This document shows, piece after piece, positions 43,050 through 53,022 of a stretch of DNA of 64,000 bases. A model generated the notes under the pieces. The model saw only the letters and a list, made by a program, of their open reading frames with translations, made no database searches and was not told the DNA's origin. Numbering within the stretch: position 1 is the first letter of the stretch; each line of letters begins with the position of its first letter. The stretch covers positions 97,501 to 161,500 of the forward strand of contig JAPDOI010001330.1 of NCBI GenBank assembly GCA_029168955.1. The letters are read 5' to 3'. The position numbers and the translations under genes are program-made. The DNA comes from Aplectana chamaeleonis (lineage: Eukaryota; Nematoda; Chromadorea; Rhabditida; Cosmocercidae).

Positions 43050-44001
43050 TGCGCGTTCGAGGGCCCCTATGGGTCTTCCTGTTGCAAGGAGTACTGTGGA
43101 CGCCGTACAGTCCAGTTGGTCGCCCAACCGTCTTCAAATTAATGATTGGCGCGTTGGCCGCTCGGACATTTTGTTGCCGATCGGCTCGGGATGCATTTGG
43201 TCCAATGTTGAATCTTATCTCGATCCCGAGTGCTTCGAGGGCGTTGGTTCCTAGAAGAACGTGATGACTCTCGCTCTTCTGTATATGAAGATGCGTCTAC
43301 GCTTCCCTGCCTCCCATGACCGCTACGTCAACCGCTATGCGCATGAGGAAATCCATTATGTTGCCTGAAGCGTCAAATACTTCGGTATCTTCTTGGTCTT
43401 CATCCATCATGTTGACCATCCTGTCGAAATCCAATCCTGCCTTTTCGACTTCCTTCAGGAATCCTAGCGGAATGACGGAGACAACGGATCCCGTGTCAAT
43501 TAGCGCTTTAGCCTTCATTCCAAAGACTTCAATCATACAGTAGGTTGGTTTTTCAAGTGCTTGCATAGCATCTCCGCTGTTGCTCATAGCAAAGCACCAT
43601 GATTGAAGATAAGACGAAAGTGATTGCTTGATATTTGGCTGCTGAACGATTGCGTTGGTAGCGTTTGTCAGTTGAGGAGATAGCTGGAACCCTCCGTATC
43701 TACCTGTCGTTCCCGTTCTGGTAATAGCAATCAAGGACGAACTTGCCTCGGAGGTTCGTCTTTGATTGCTATTACCAGAACGCTTATTAGTCGATGTTGA
43801 ATCAGTAGTTGCAGGTTCATCCTGAGTGGGTTCGCCCCGAGAGGTAGCTGGTCCTGGGTTAGAGGTTTCCCTTCCACTCCGATGGGTCCAAGCATTAGCC
43901 TTTGCTTGAAGCTGAGCTTGGCGCATCCGTTCCAAGCGTAGCGCAACCTTTCGAACTTCTTCGAAGACCTGTCCTTCAGGAGCGTCGAGCGCTGCGAGCA
44001 T
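43050..44001 (-). pseudogene. LTR element aspartic protease region
   Basis: Retroviral-type aspartic protease that would process the polyprotein. The frame 44001-43297 has an Arg/Ser/Thr-rich linker (residues 30-100) and then KALIDTGSVVSVIP, with the active-site DTG at residues 169-171, followed by DASGNIMDFLMRIAVDVAV. After a frameshift near 43290 the flap-distal block LLGTNALEALGIEIRFN is readable around 43265-43210, as expected at the end of this domain. The catalytic motif is intact though the frame is broken. A 29-bp inverted repeat lies in the linker (43714-43782). Confidence 0.85.
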
Positions 44002-44013
44002 GTAGTACGACCC

Positions 44014-44364
44014 CTACCATTCCGATAAGCAGTCGTACAATTTGCTTCCCGACTGAAAGTCAAGGATCTGCCCTAGTGCCTTTCGCTTGGCGATTCCTCG
44101 CATCCTGCAGCAGAAGTCGATTACAGTCTCGTTGTCGGTCTTCTTGAGGTTCGTCCATTGAGCTCCCGCTTCCCATCGTTCACATGGTGTGTGACGTGCC
44201 TTGCGGAGTTCGTCCACGATGCCGTTGAACGAACCCTCTTGAACTTCTTTGGGTGAGTTCTCGAAGAGTACCTTGGCAGTTCCCACTAGATGGTTAATAA
44301 GGATATCCCTCCTATCCGACTCTGACCATACCGTTTTTGTGTACTTGACCTCAAGCTGTCTCAA
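44014..44364 (-). pseudogene. LTR element Gag, capsid part
   Basis: A 116-residue frame: RQLEVKYTKTVWSESDRRD, ILINHLVGTAKVLFENSPKE, then DELRKARHTPCERWEA and WTNLKKTDNETVIDFCCRM. This order (assembly of the RNA-packaging capsid, with an aromatic-rich central helix region) is typical of the retrotransposon gag family. It stops at 44014 and the following frame begins at 44001, so one more frameshift separates it from protease. It is framed by the N-terminal gag frame upstream. Confidence 0.75.
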
Positions 44365-44435
44365 AAAGTCTTTTAGTGATGATTTACCATCATACTCCCT
44401 GACCTTCGCGACGGATTCTGCTTTCAGGACTTCCC

Positions 44436-45356
44436 TCAGAGTGACGAGGAGTCCCCCCTCGACGCTAGATTTGGTTGACGGTTGCCAGTACCCTTCACTA
44501 CTATTACTATTTTGAGCTGAAGGTGGAACTTACCTTGTAGAGGGGGACGGACACTCTTGTGGGAGGATCTGTTCGACGATCTGTTAGAGGTCGTTCGACA
44601 GGGCGACCATGCTTCATCATTACGATGTGCTGGCCCTCCGGAAGGGTGGCAGGGCGGGACGTGCTGAAGCGATGTGCAATGTTCCGCGACCCGCGAATGT
44701 ATGCGCGATTTCGCACAGTCCCTCATTCTAGCAGAATGCTCATCGACGGAGGCAGGCGCTGCCGCCTGGGCTCTGGCTACGATCGTTGCATTTTCTCTGC
44801 TGAGATCCAGATCTTCCTGCAATGAGGAAATTTCGCTTTCCAAATAGCTTATTTTGGAATCCTTTGCCTGCAGTACCGCGACAAATTCGCTACGCTCACA
44901 GTGAAGCTCGTCCGCTAACGTTGATACGTGTTCCCCATCCTCCAAAAGACCTGGTAAGATATCACAAAGTTGCTGCGGAGAGACCTCCAGTTTTGCGAGA
45001 ACCGCACTTAGGACTAGCTGGTCCTTAATCATATCAAAAATCACTGCAGTGGCGGTGTCCGCCGCGTCTTGCACTGCTAGTAGAATGTCTTGACGTTTTC
45101 CTTGCGAAAGATTCCTTAGCTGCTCCGACATGGCCGCGTCGCAGGCGCGCTTTGTGGAACTAATTGTCTTCTCAATTTTACCCACCATGGCAGCGTCCAA
45201 CGTCGGCTGCTGATGTTGTTCCAGTCCGTTGATGGTTGGATCGGCGTTGTCGATGACTTGAGGATGAACTGGCGTTGCCGCCGTATCACTGATGTCCATC
45301 CTGTCTGCGAGTATTGTTGCGTTGAAGGGTTCGTTGGCAGGAGGCCTGGCCCCCAT
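44436..45356 (-). pseudogene. LTR element Gag, N-terminal part
   Basis: A 306-residue frame starting MGARPPANEP. After an acidic N-terminus comes a helical, probably coiled-coil stretch (EIEKTISSTKRACDAAMSEQ region, then SKISYLESEISSLQEDLDLS) as in matrix-like domains of nematode gypsy-type Gags. The last 80 residues are Ser/Arg/His-rich and lose similarity to a capsid lead-in, so a frameshift probably occurs near 44700. The capsid itself continues in a different frame at 44364-44014. The assignment rests on position and on the downstream capsid and protease. Confidence 0.6.
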
Positions 45357-45636
45357 GTCATGTTGTTATGCGGTTTAGGCATGTAGACTGAACGCGAAAT
45401 GTGAAATAGGGGAAACGCTATATGCCACGATGACACAAAATGGGACACTCTATCACACCGCGTTTATCAGAGGGAACGTGTTAGCCACGATAGGTAACGA
45501 GGTTTGCCCTCTTATACTGCTATACCGGACAACCCGGACAAGTGTTAGTGGAGACAGAGTTGCCTCTTCTGAAGTACTACTCGGTCCCCGAGTGATTCTT
45601 TTCCTGCCTAGACGACCCTCTGAAAATATGGGTTGG

Positions 45637-46631
45637 ACAGTCAAAAGTTAACAAGATATCCACGGTTTTGAGCCGGTAAGTTGGCAGTCAAATGCAAAGA
45701 TTGGAATATTTAATGAACTTCGCAGCGTTTACAATGTAGAGTGAATATGACCGGTGTGTGCTATCTATAGGTTAACCCTTCCAACAATACTGTGCAGTGA
45801 GGTGACGGACGGCTTGGCTAACGGGGTGAGTGGAGTTTGGCGGATTCCCACTACTCCGGTGAAACAGACGCAAGCGGGCCTTTTAGCACTCCTGACTGGT
45901 TGCTAGACAAGGATATCCTCTTGCTAGGACACTGTAAAACTACGCAGGCCGTAGGATGCTGAGCGTTGCCGCTATATGGGGAGCTTAAAGCAATAGTAGC
46001 CCTGGTGGAACTACGCTGGGTGTAGAGAGTTGAGCCTCACCGATAAATGGGGAGCTCAAAGTGGTAATAGCCCTGATGGGACCAAGCAGGCCTTAGGAAA
46101 CTGAGCGTCGTCGCTAGAAGAGAGCTCAAAGCTCCAATAGCACTGCTGCTAAAATCGGAGTGAGGCGGGAACCGCCTTTCTACTCGTGGCCGAGAGTTCC
46201 GTAGAGCTCGATAGCCGAGCACGTGTCCGCTTGGCGCTTGCCGCCCGAATGGCTTCGCTGTATTGAGTGGCTGCGCTTATATGTGGTGAGGCCACACCCC
46301 TCCTCACGTGGTGTCGGCCAAGCCGCCGTGTTTACATAGAGGATCGATACGTGCCGGCGCCCAATGTACTATCGATCGTGCCGACACCACCCACACAATA
46401 CAAAACGGATGAGATCAACCAACCACAAGCGAAGGGAGGTGAGATCACCGTTAAACCAAAACACTGAGCACAGCCGGAAGAGGCAGATGATAATGAGGCA
46501 GGGATAATGGTAAAAGGGGATAATATAAAAAAACAGGAGAAATATATGAGAAACAATACAATTGTAAAAGCACCGATAGCCACAAGAAAAATATGGATAC
46601 ATGCGAAAATGTGGGTTAGGATATCATGACA
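45637..46631 (-). repeat. 5' LTR of the minus-strand retroelement
   Basis: About 995 bp matching the left LTR. On the minus strand it starts TGTCATGATATCC at 46631 and ends GACTTTTAACT...GACTGTCC near 45637. It lacks the 240-bp palindrome present in the left LTR. Flanking target duplication was not found: the sequence right of 46631 (TCTGGATT) and left of 41031 (CAATAG) do not match, so one end may have been altered. Confidence 0.85.
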
Positions 46632-46639
46632 TCTGGATT

Positions 46640-47108
46640 TTCTCACTATGGGATTTCCAGTCGTGAGAATTAGTTTTTCTAGCTTTGGTACGTGGAATGG
46701 CGACCCCATTGTGGTATTTTTGGAAACTTTGAATTTTTCCCAAAAAAATTTTAATTTTAGAATTGAATTTCTGGTGAAAGGACCTGCTTCAGAACTTATT
46801 TGAGAACCCTTCTAGAATTCCATAATATCTCGGATTCACTAATTATATTGAATTGAATTATATTGAAATTAAAAGTGTACCAGTACTAAATTAAGCTCTG
46901 CCATATCACTCGCTCTCCAATTGTAGGAATAGGTGTATGAGCACCCCGTCGTTCGGGCCTCCACCCCTCGCATGCCAGGCAATTACCTTCGCCAGGTCGC
47001 TCTACCAACCCACAGCTCATCCAGGCCGATTATCGATCACATTTGTCAGGGGCTGAAATCCTACCCAGTATGAAACCTCATAAAGTTCAGTATCATATTC
47101 AGTAAAAG
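46640..47108 (-). repeat. SINE-like unit with tRNA-like head (minus copy)
   Basis: Read on the minus strand from 47108: TTTCAGCCCCTGACAAATGT, CGGCCTGGATGAGCTGTGGG, the A-box-like GGTTGGTAGAGCGACC, CATGCGAGGGGTGG and GAACGACGGGGTGCTCATAC, followed by an AT-rich body (ATATAATTAGTGAATCCGAG). The same order occurs on the plus strand at 55684-56218. Here a roughly 50-bp segment with GTACTGGTACACTTTT lies between head and body; a second copy of that segment is at 47302-47356. Confidence 0.65.
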
Positions 47109-47894
47109 CATGACTCTTGAAGAGCAGTTGTGCAATCGTACAGCAATGAAACATGACGAATTCTTCGCATAATTAAGGCACAGAACTTATGTAGGTTTGG
47201 TTCGAGAAGCCGAAATGCGAGAAATGGTTCACATCCTAGAAAGAAATTCATGGTGTTTTCCAGTAGTAGTGAATAATGTAGAAAACACATTGAGGACTAC
47301 ATCAAATCAAAAGTGTACCAGTACTAAATTAGGCTCTGCCATATCACTCGCTCTCACACTGGCCTGCTTTCGAAGAAACGGCCTACAGTGTCATTTTGAG
47401 GTGCGAATGGGCCTCGGAGGCGTATTTGGGGCCTCCTCCGTCTAAATGACTTTATCAGAATTTCAGAGACTCGTTGTCTGCAACACGCTCCCAACCATTT
47501 GTTTATATCCAGTGAGATGGGTTGAGCCGTTCTCGCATTTCTAGCAGTCGTATTAATCAAACTGTTTGCGGAAATCCTAATTTGAAACCTAAATAAGTTA
47601 GCTAGTTCCACTGTGAACAAGCTTCTTTATCGTTGCGAGATTATTGTGAAGTTTGTTTTTTTTGTATAGATCTACAGATTCAAATTCATATTTAATCCAA
47701 TTTTCATATGTGATCTACAAATTCAAATTTTCAAAATGTTTAGAAAATGCACCTAAAATTCCCAGATTTTTACAGCAGCGAGAATCGGTTGCTGCTGGGA
47801 AGCCGCTGTGCTCCGATTCGGGATTGCTCAATTTAAAAAATTTTATGTGTGACCTACAGATTAAAATTTTCACTTTTCGGAAATTGCATCAATT
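47109..47894. other. Unassigned, with a 50-bp direct repeat
   Basis: AAAAGTGTACCAGTACTAAA and the following TCTGCCATATCACTCGCTCT occur at 46868-46918 and 47308-47355, 440 bp apart, possibly bracketing an insertion. There is no gene that I recognise. Confidence 0.45.
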
Positions 47895-48282
47895 TCTAAA
47901 ATTGTATTTATTCAATATAATTAGTGAATTCGAGATAATATGGAATTCTAGAAGGGTTCTGGAACGAGTCCCGGAACCGATCTTCTAATCACGAATTTGT
48001 TCTCGAAATTTAATTTTTGTGCAGCAAACTGGAAGTTCTTACGATTTCCACATTTTTGGGACAATTCCGTGTAGTGGTGCAGAAAATACATGAAATTCAA
48101 ATTTGGAAAAAAATTCAAAATTGATGATCTTAATCATAATTCGATTTCAAAATTTTTTCTTGGGAAACTTACCCAAAATTCTCATGGATTCCATGTTTCT
48201 GAAACAATTCTCCAGATGTTTTCGGGAAGTAGCGCACTGACTGAATATGATACTGAATTTTATGAGGTTTCATACTGGTAGT
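47895..48282 (+). repeat. AT-rich body of the SINE-like unit (plus copy)
   Basis: TATTTATTCAATATAATTAG, AGAAGGGTTCTGGAACGAGT, TTACGATTTCCACATTTTTG and GAATATGATACTGAATTTTA, ending GAGGTTTCATACTGG, match 55845-56218 closely. The tRNA-like head is missing here. It lies directly upstream of the RTE reading frames. Confidence 0.75.
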
Positions 48283-48289
48283 GCAGACA

Positions 48290-49536
48290 TCTCGGAGGAT
48301 CATGGAAGACATCACTCAAGAGTTCTACACGGATCTCTTCCGCTCATCCACACCTGTTCCAAGATGTGCAACGCCACCAGATGAAGACCCTCCTGCCATC
48401 CTGGAATCGGAAGTTGCTGTGGCCATCATAAGCATGAAGAAGGGCACTGCCCCGGTCCCGACAACATTTCGGTGGACCTTCTTCGCGCAGTAGAAAGCGC
48501 TCTCCACTCTCTTCTCGTTAGGCATTTCAGCCACTACCTACGTCTTGGGCCTCCGGATGCATGGAGAGAAGACTCCGGATGCATGGAGAGAATCGAAGAC
48601 GGTGCTGCTGTTTAAGAAAGGCGCACAGGAGGATATTGCCGATCACCGACCCATCAGTCTGCTCTCTGTTGTATACAAGACCTTCACCAATATTCTCCTC
48701 AACCGTATGGAACGAATCTTGGACGACTATCAACCAGTGGAGCAGGCCGGTTTCCGCAAAAACTTCTCCTGTAAGGACCATATCCAAGCTGGCACTCAAC
48801 TCATCGAAAAGAGTCGTGAATATCATCTCCCTCTGGTTCTCGTTTTCGTGGACTACAAGAAGGCGTTCGATTCTGTGGAGACCAATGTTGTCCTCAATGC
48901 TTTGGTCCACGCTGGCATCCCTTCCGCTTATCTTCACTTACTCGAACAGTGCTTTACAGATACTTCTACAACTATTCAAGAGTTTGAACGAAAGTTGAAG
49001 ATTGCAATCAAGAAAGGAGTACGGCAAGGAGACACCATATCGCCCAAGTTATTCACGGCTGCGCTTCAAGACGCGATGGTAGACTTGCAGGCGGACGACA
49101 GAGGCCGCTCCATCTATGGTAAAAAGATCAATAATCTACGCTTCGACGACGATATCGTTTTGATTTCCGACAGTACGGCTGAAATGGAGACGATGGTCAA
49201 CGAACTCGATGCGGCTAGTAGAAGGATTGGTTTGGAGATGAATATGTCTAAAACGAAGGTGATGGTGAATTAGTGAGGCGACAGTGCGACAGTGAATCTG
49301 ACAGGAGTCGCTCTTCAGAAAGTGTATTTGTACGTATATTTGGGAAGAGAGCTGAACATGCTGAACAACATCGTCCCCGAAATATCACGGAAGAGACGCG
49401 GTGCGTGGGCTGCTTTCGGATCAAATCGGGAAGTGACCGACCAGATTGTGAATCCAGACTTGAGGGCTTCTATCTTCGACGCTACTGTTTTGCCCGCAAT
49501 GTGCTACGCGACAGTTACCTGACCTGACAACAAGAC
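48290..49536 (+). pseudogene. RTE-type reverse transcriptase, part 1 (before the large insertion)
   Basis: RT of an RTE-1-like retrotransposon. The frame 48281-48493 has EEFYTDLFRSS-like residues and SEVAVAIISMKKGTAP, then a frameshift. The frame 48545-49273 carries the fingers (RESKTVLLFKKGAQEDIADH, RPISLLSVVYKTF), motif A FVDYKKAFDSVE, motif B VRQGDTISPKLF and motif C as FDDD (49142-49153; usually FADD, the two catalytic Asp retained). Thumb residues continue in frame 49292-49522 (YVYLGRELNMLNN, RRGAWAAFGSNR, LPAMCYATVT), where a TGA replaces the expected Trp. A 22-bp duplication around GGATGCATGGAGAGAA lies at 48553-48596. The element resumes at 55270. Confidence 0.92.
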
Positions 49537-51775
49537 TACAATACTCGCCCTAATTTACTCAAAGAAGTCGCGAAAGTCGCGAAATCGCGACTTTTGCGAC
49601 TTTTCGCCATAACTCGTTTCTTTCTCCATTTTTCCCCATAGTGTGTGGTACCATTCGAATGTACGCGTCGCCCTCTATCCGATTCGATGAAGAAGTTCTG
49701 AGAAAGTCCATTTTCGTACTGCTCGCCTACTCGAAGTACCTGAGGTGAGCCATAAACGGGCGCGCCCGAGATAATTACTCTCCTCTCGGCGAACGCATGC
49801 ATGCTCACGAGAAGAGTCAGTCACTAACGTTCTTTTGTAGAAACATTGTAAATAGAGATTGGCGGAGTAGTTGTTTCACGGAATAAACATCACTCGTATT
49901 GAGGTTTAAATTTTGGAATGTAATGACTTTGTCTAAATTCAATTGAGGGGCTGCAGACTTGTCACCGCGCACTTTCCGCTAATTCGGAGAATTTTCGCAA
50001 ACTTCCCATTTCAGGCTCAATGCGAACTTCGTGACCTTTTCAATAGCTATTTACACTTATGTATGCACAATAATTAACCAAATTTAATTCTAGTTTTTTC
50101 GTTTTTTGAAAAATTTCAATTTCTTTCAGATTTTGAGAATTCGAGTGCAATTCAAAAACTTTGCATCCGATTCAGTTTTTAACATTGGAAATTTATTCAA
50201 AGTTCGAAAATTCTGAATTTAATTCAAAATTAACTGTGATTTGAACTTCCCATTTTTTTTCGAATTTTAGATTTGATTTTGTTTTTGTTTTAGGAAACTC
50301 TTGCTTATTTTAAGCTTTGGGAGCTCGGTAATATGTTCAACTTTTTAATACTACAAATTCAATCAATTTCAATAATTCAGAATGTGATTCAATTTTACTT
50401 CTGATTTCCGAATTCGATTCTTTTTTTGATTTTCTAGTTCATTTCAGGTTTCGAAACCCACTCCACGCAGGCAACAACAGTTTGTATCCAATTCACTAGA
50501 ATCTGCGTAATAATCAACTGAACTTAATAACAAGTTTTTTGTTTTTTTTTTTAATTTGCGACTTATCTCAGATTTTGCTAATTTGAATTTATTACGAAAA
50601 CCGCAATTAATTCGATTTTTTACATTGGAAAACTATAGGAATTTCGGAAATTCTCAATTTAATTCTGATTTTTGAATTCCGATTTGATTTTGAATTTTTC
50701 CATTTTTTTCAAGTTCATTTCAAATTCATTTTTAATCTCGAAATCCAAATTTATTTATGATTTAAAAATGCTCTTTATTTTTCCGGATTTTCAAATTTAT
50801 TTTAGGTTTTCTGTGGATCTCTTGACTGCTTTAAGTTTTGAAAAGTCGGCAGTTGATTCAAATTTTTAACACCGCAAATTTATTCAAATCTTAAAATTCA
50901 GAATTCAATTCAAATTTAATTCTGATTTTTGAATTCTGATGTTTTATTTGCCATATTCTGAATTTATTTCAGCAATCTAAAATCTGTATATTTCAAATTT
51001 TCATAAACTGAGCTCGATTAAAATTTTGAAACTTGAAATTTAGAGCGAATTTTAAAATTCCGAACTGTCCGAATTTTTGAATTTAATCAAAATTTCGGAT
51101 GTAGTTCAAATTCTGAGAGTGAGACAAACTTTTCAGCATTAGTGAACATTGTTGAAAAATAAAAAAGCGAATCCTGTCAAATTCATCATTTTTTATAGCG
51201 ATATTAATTCATACTAAATGTATTCTAAATTTTGTTTCTTTTATTTCTTTATAGATTCAAAATTTTCAATTTTACCTATTTATTGATTTTATCATTTTTA
51301 TGTATTGAATACAATTTTCTTGAATACCTATTTATAACTTTATTGAAGCCACTTCTAGATCCAAAATGCACCTAGAATCCCAGAAGTTCCAAGATTTCAG
51401 AAGTTCTAGGGCTTTTACGAGTGGTGGTGTACAGATTTGGAGCCTTGCCAATGCTAGCCCTTTGCGTGACCCTTCACCCCTCGCATAACGGCCGATTTAC
51501 CAACGCGGACTGGCCTTCTCCGCCGCCACTGACCAACACATATCGACTGGACGGCCCACACGAGACCGAAATATGGAAGAATCTTCAATAAATATGCGTT
51601 CCCATTCACTCAGCGGTCAAAAAATAGACGACTTCAGAGAAATTTCAAACCTTTTTCTTAATTCAAAAATTAAAATTTTTTCAGAATTCATGAAAATTTT
51701 ATCGAAATATTCCATTTCAAATGTTATTAATGTATGTTTTTTCTGTGATAATTTCTAATTTTTTTCATTCATCAT
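49537..51775 (+). repeat. Left arm of the giant inverted repeat
   Basis: From the outer end: AAGTCGCGAAAGTCGCG words (49561-49612), a stretch of moderate GC with TCATGAGC-like sites to about 49830, then 1.4 kb AT-rich sequence, then the block AGCCCTTTGCGTGACCCTTC to CACACGAGACCGAAATATGG (51370-51575). The small frame 51573-51758 is matched by a mirror frame in the other arm. Confidence 0.93.
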
Positions 51776-53022
51776 ATATATTATATTAAATATTTCCAAG
51801 TATTATTTACTAAAATCTTTAAAATTTATTTTACTACTTATTTTACGAATTTTGTGCAAGCATTCAAAAATTGTGAAATAATCCGAATTCTGGATATTAT
51901 ACAAGTGTCAGAAATCAAGAACTCCACCTGAATTTTTAAACTCTGCATTTGCTTCACATTTCAAATTCTTGTCGAATATTGATTTTAATCCAAAGTTTAA
52001 AAATCGGGACTGGCTGTGAGTGAGTCTTAGCATTTTTTTAATCAAACATTTCAACAATATTCGCCATTTTGATTTTGAAAATCAATCAAGACATGGTACC
52101 GTGACTTTTCTATCAAACCTGATTGATAACTTGGTAACTACAATGAAACTGACTCTCGGCGAGAGTCGATTGGAGGTTTTCTTTGCCTAATTTGCACCTC
52201 AAACAACACCACATAGAGTGTTAATTTGTGCGCAGATCAGTATTGGAGGAACGTAAATGTGTCTCATTTGCTGGAGCTACCATTTGGCGTGGTCCCCACT
52301 GCACATTATTCAGCGCTACACCCCGAAGTGTTTAATACTATCACAATAACTTCGTCTTCTCCCCACTGTACTTTTCCTGATCAATGCTTCTCCCAGATGC
52401 ACTGATTTGCTGATCCATTAGAGTTTTCATGTTTCCATGAACATATGGAACCTTTTTTTCTGATCAGCAGTATGGTGCTATATCTTCGTATTTTTCACTA
52501 AGGATAATCTAGATGCAAGGCGGGTCTGATCTTCACTATTTTTCTATCCTAATTTGCTAAAGTTTATGATATGAAAAGGTATGATTTGAAAATTAAAATA
52601 GATCTTGTATTTATAAATAGTGTCGAAATTATTATTTCTAAATTTCAAAAAAGCTCCAGAATTTCCTGAAGTCGTCTATATTTCGACCGCTGAGTGTATG
52701 GGGACGCATATTTATTGAGATTCTTCCATATTTCAGTCTTGTGTGGGCCGTCCAGTCGATATGTGTTGGTCAGTGGCGGCGGAGAAGGCCAGTCCGCGTT
52801 GGTAAATCGGCCGTTATGCGAGGGTGAAGGGTCACGCAAAGGGCTAGCATTGGCAAGGCTCCAAATCTGTACACCACCACTCGTAAAAGCCCTAGAACTT
52901 CTGAAATCTTGGAACTTCTGGGATTCTAGGTGCATTTTGGATCTAGAAGTGGCTTTAATTAATAGTAAAATGATTTTTCAAGAGATTAGTAAATAAGGCT
53001 AAAAATCATTTAATATAATAGA
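51776..53022. other. Loop of the giant inverted repeat, with a third copy of the inner block
   Basis: The loop is mostly unique AT-rich sequence without a gene. At about 52650-52960 it holds another copy of the arm's inner block (GTGGGCCGTCCAGTCGATAT, GGCGGCGGAGAAGGCCAGTC), in the same orientation as the right arm and about 505 bp from the right arm's own copy, with slightly more divergence. Confidence 0.88.

Larger units (their letters stand above)
42302..45636 (-). mobile_element. Internal region of a Ty3/gypsy-like LTR element lacking pol
   Basis: In minus-strand order: gag N-terminal frame (45356-44436), gag capsid frame (44364-44014), a frame with the protease (44001-43297), protease C-terminal part (about 43264-43050), then an Arg/Ser/Gly-rich 60-bp tandem repeat (42830-42480) and the polypurine tract. 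Only 3.3 kb lies between the LTRs and I see no reverse transcriptase, RNase H or integrase. It looks like a gag-protease-only, non-autonomous derivative. I found no convincing primer-binding site. Confidence 0.82.
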
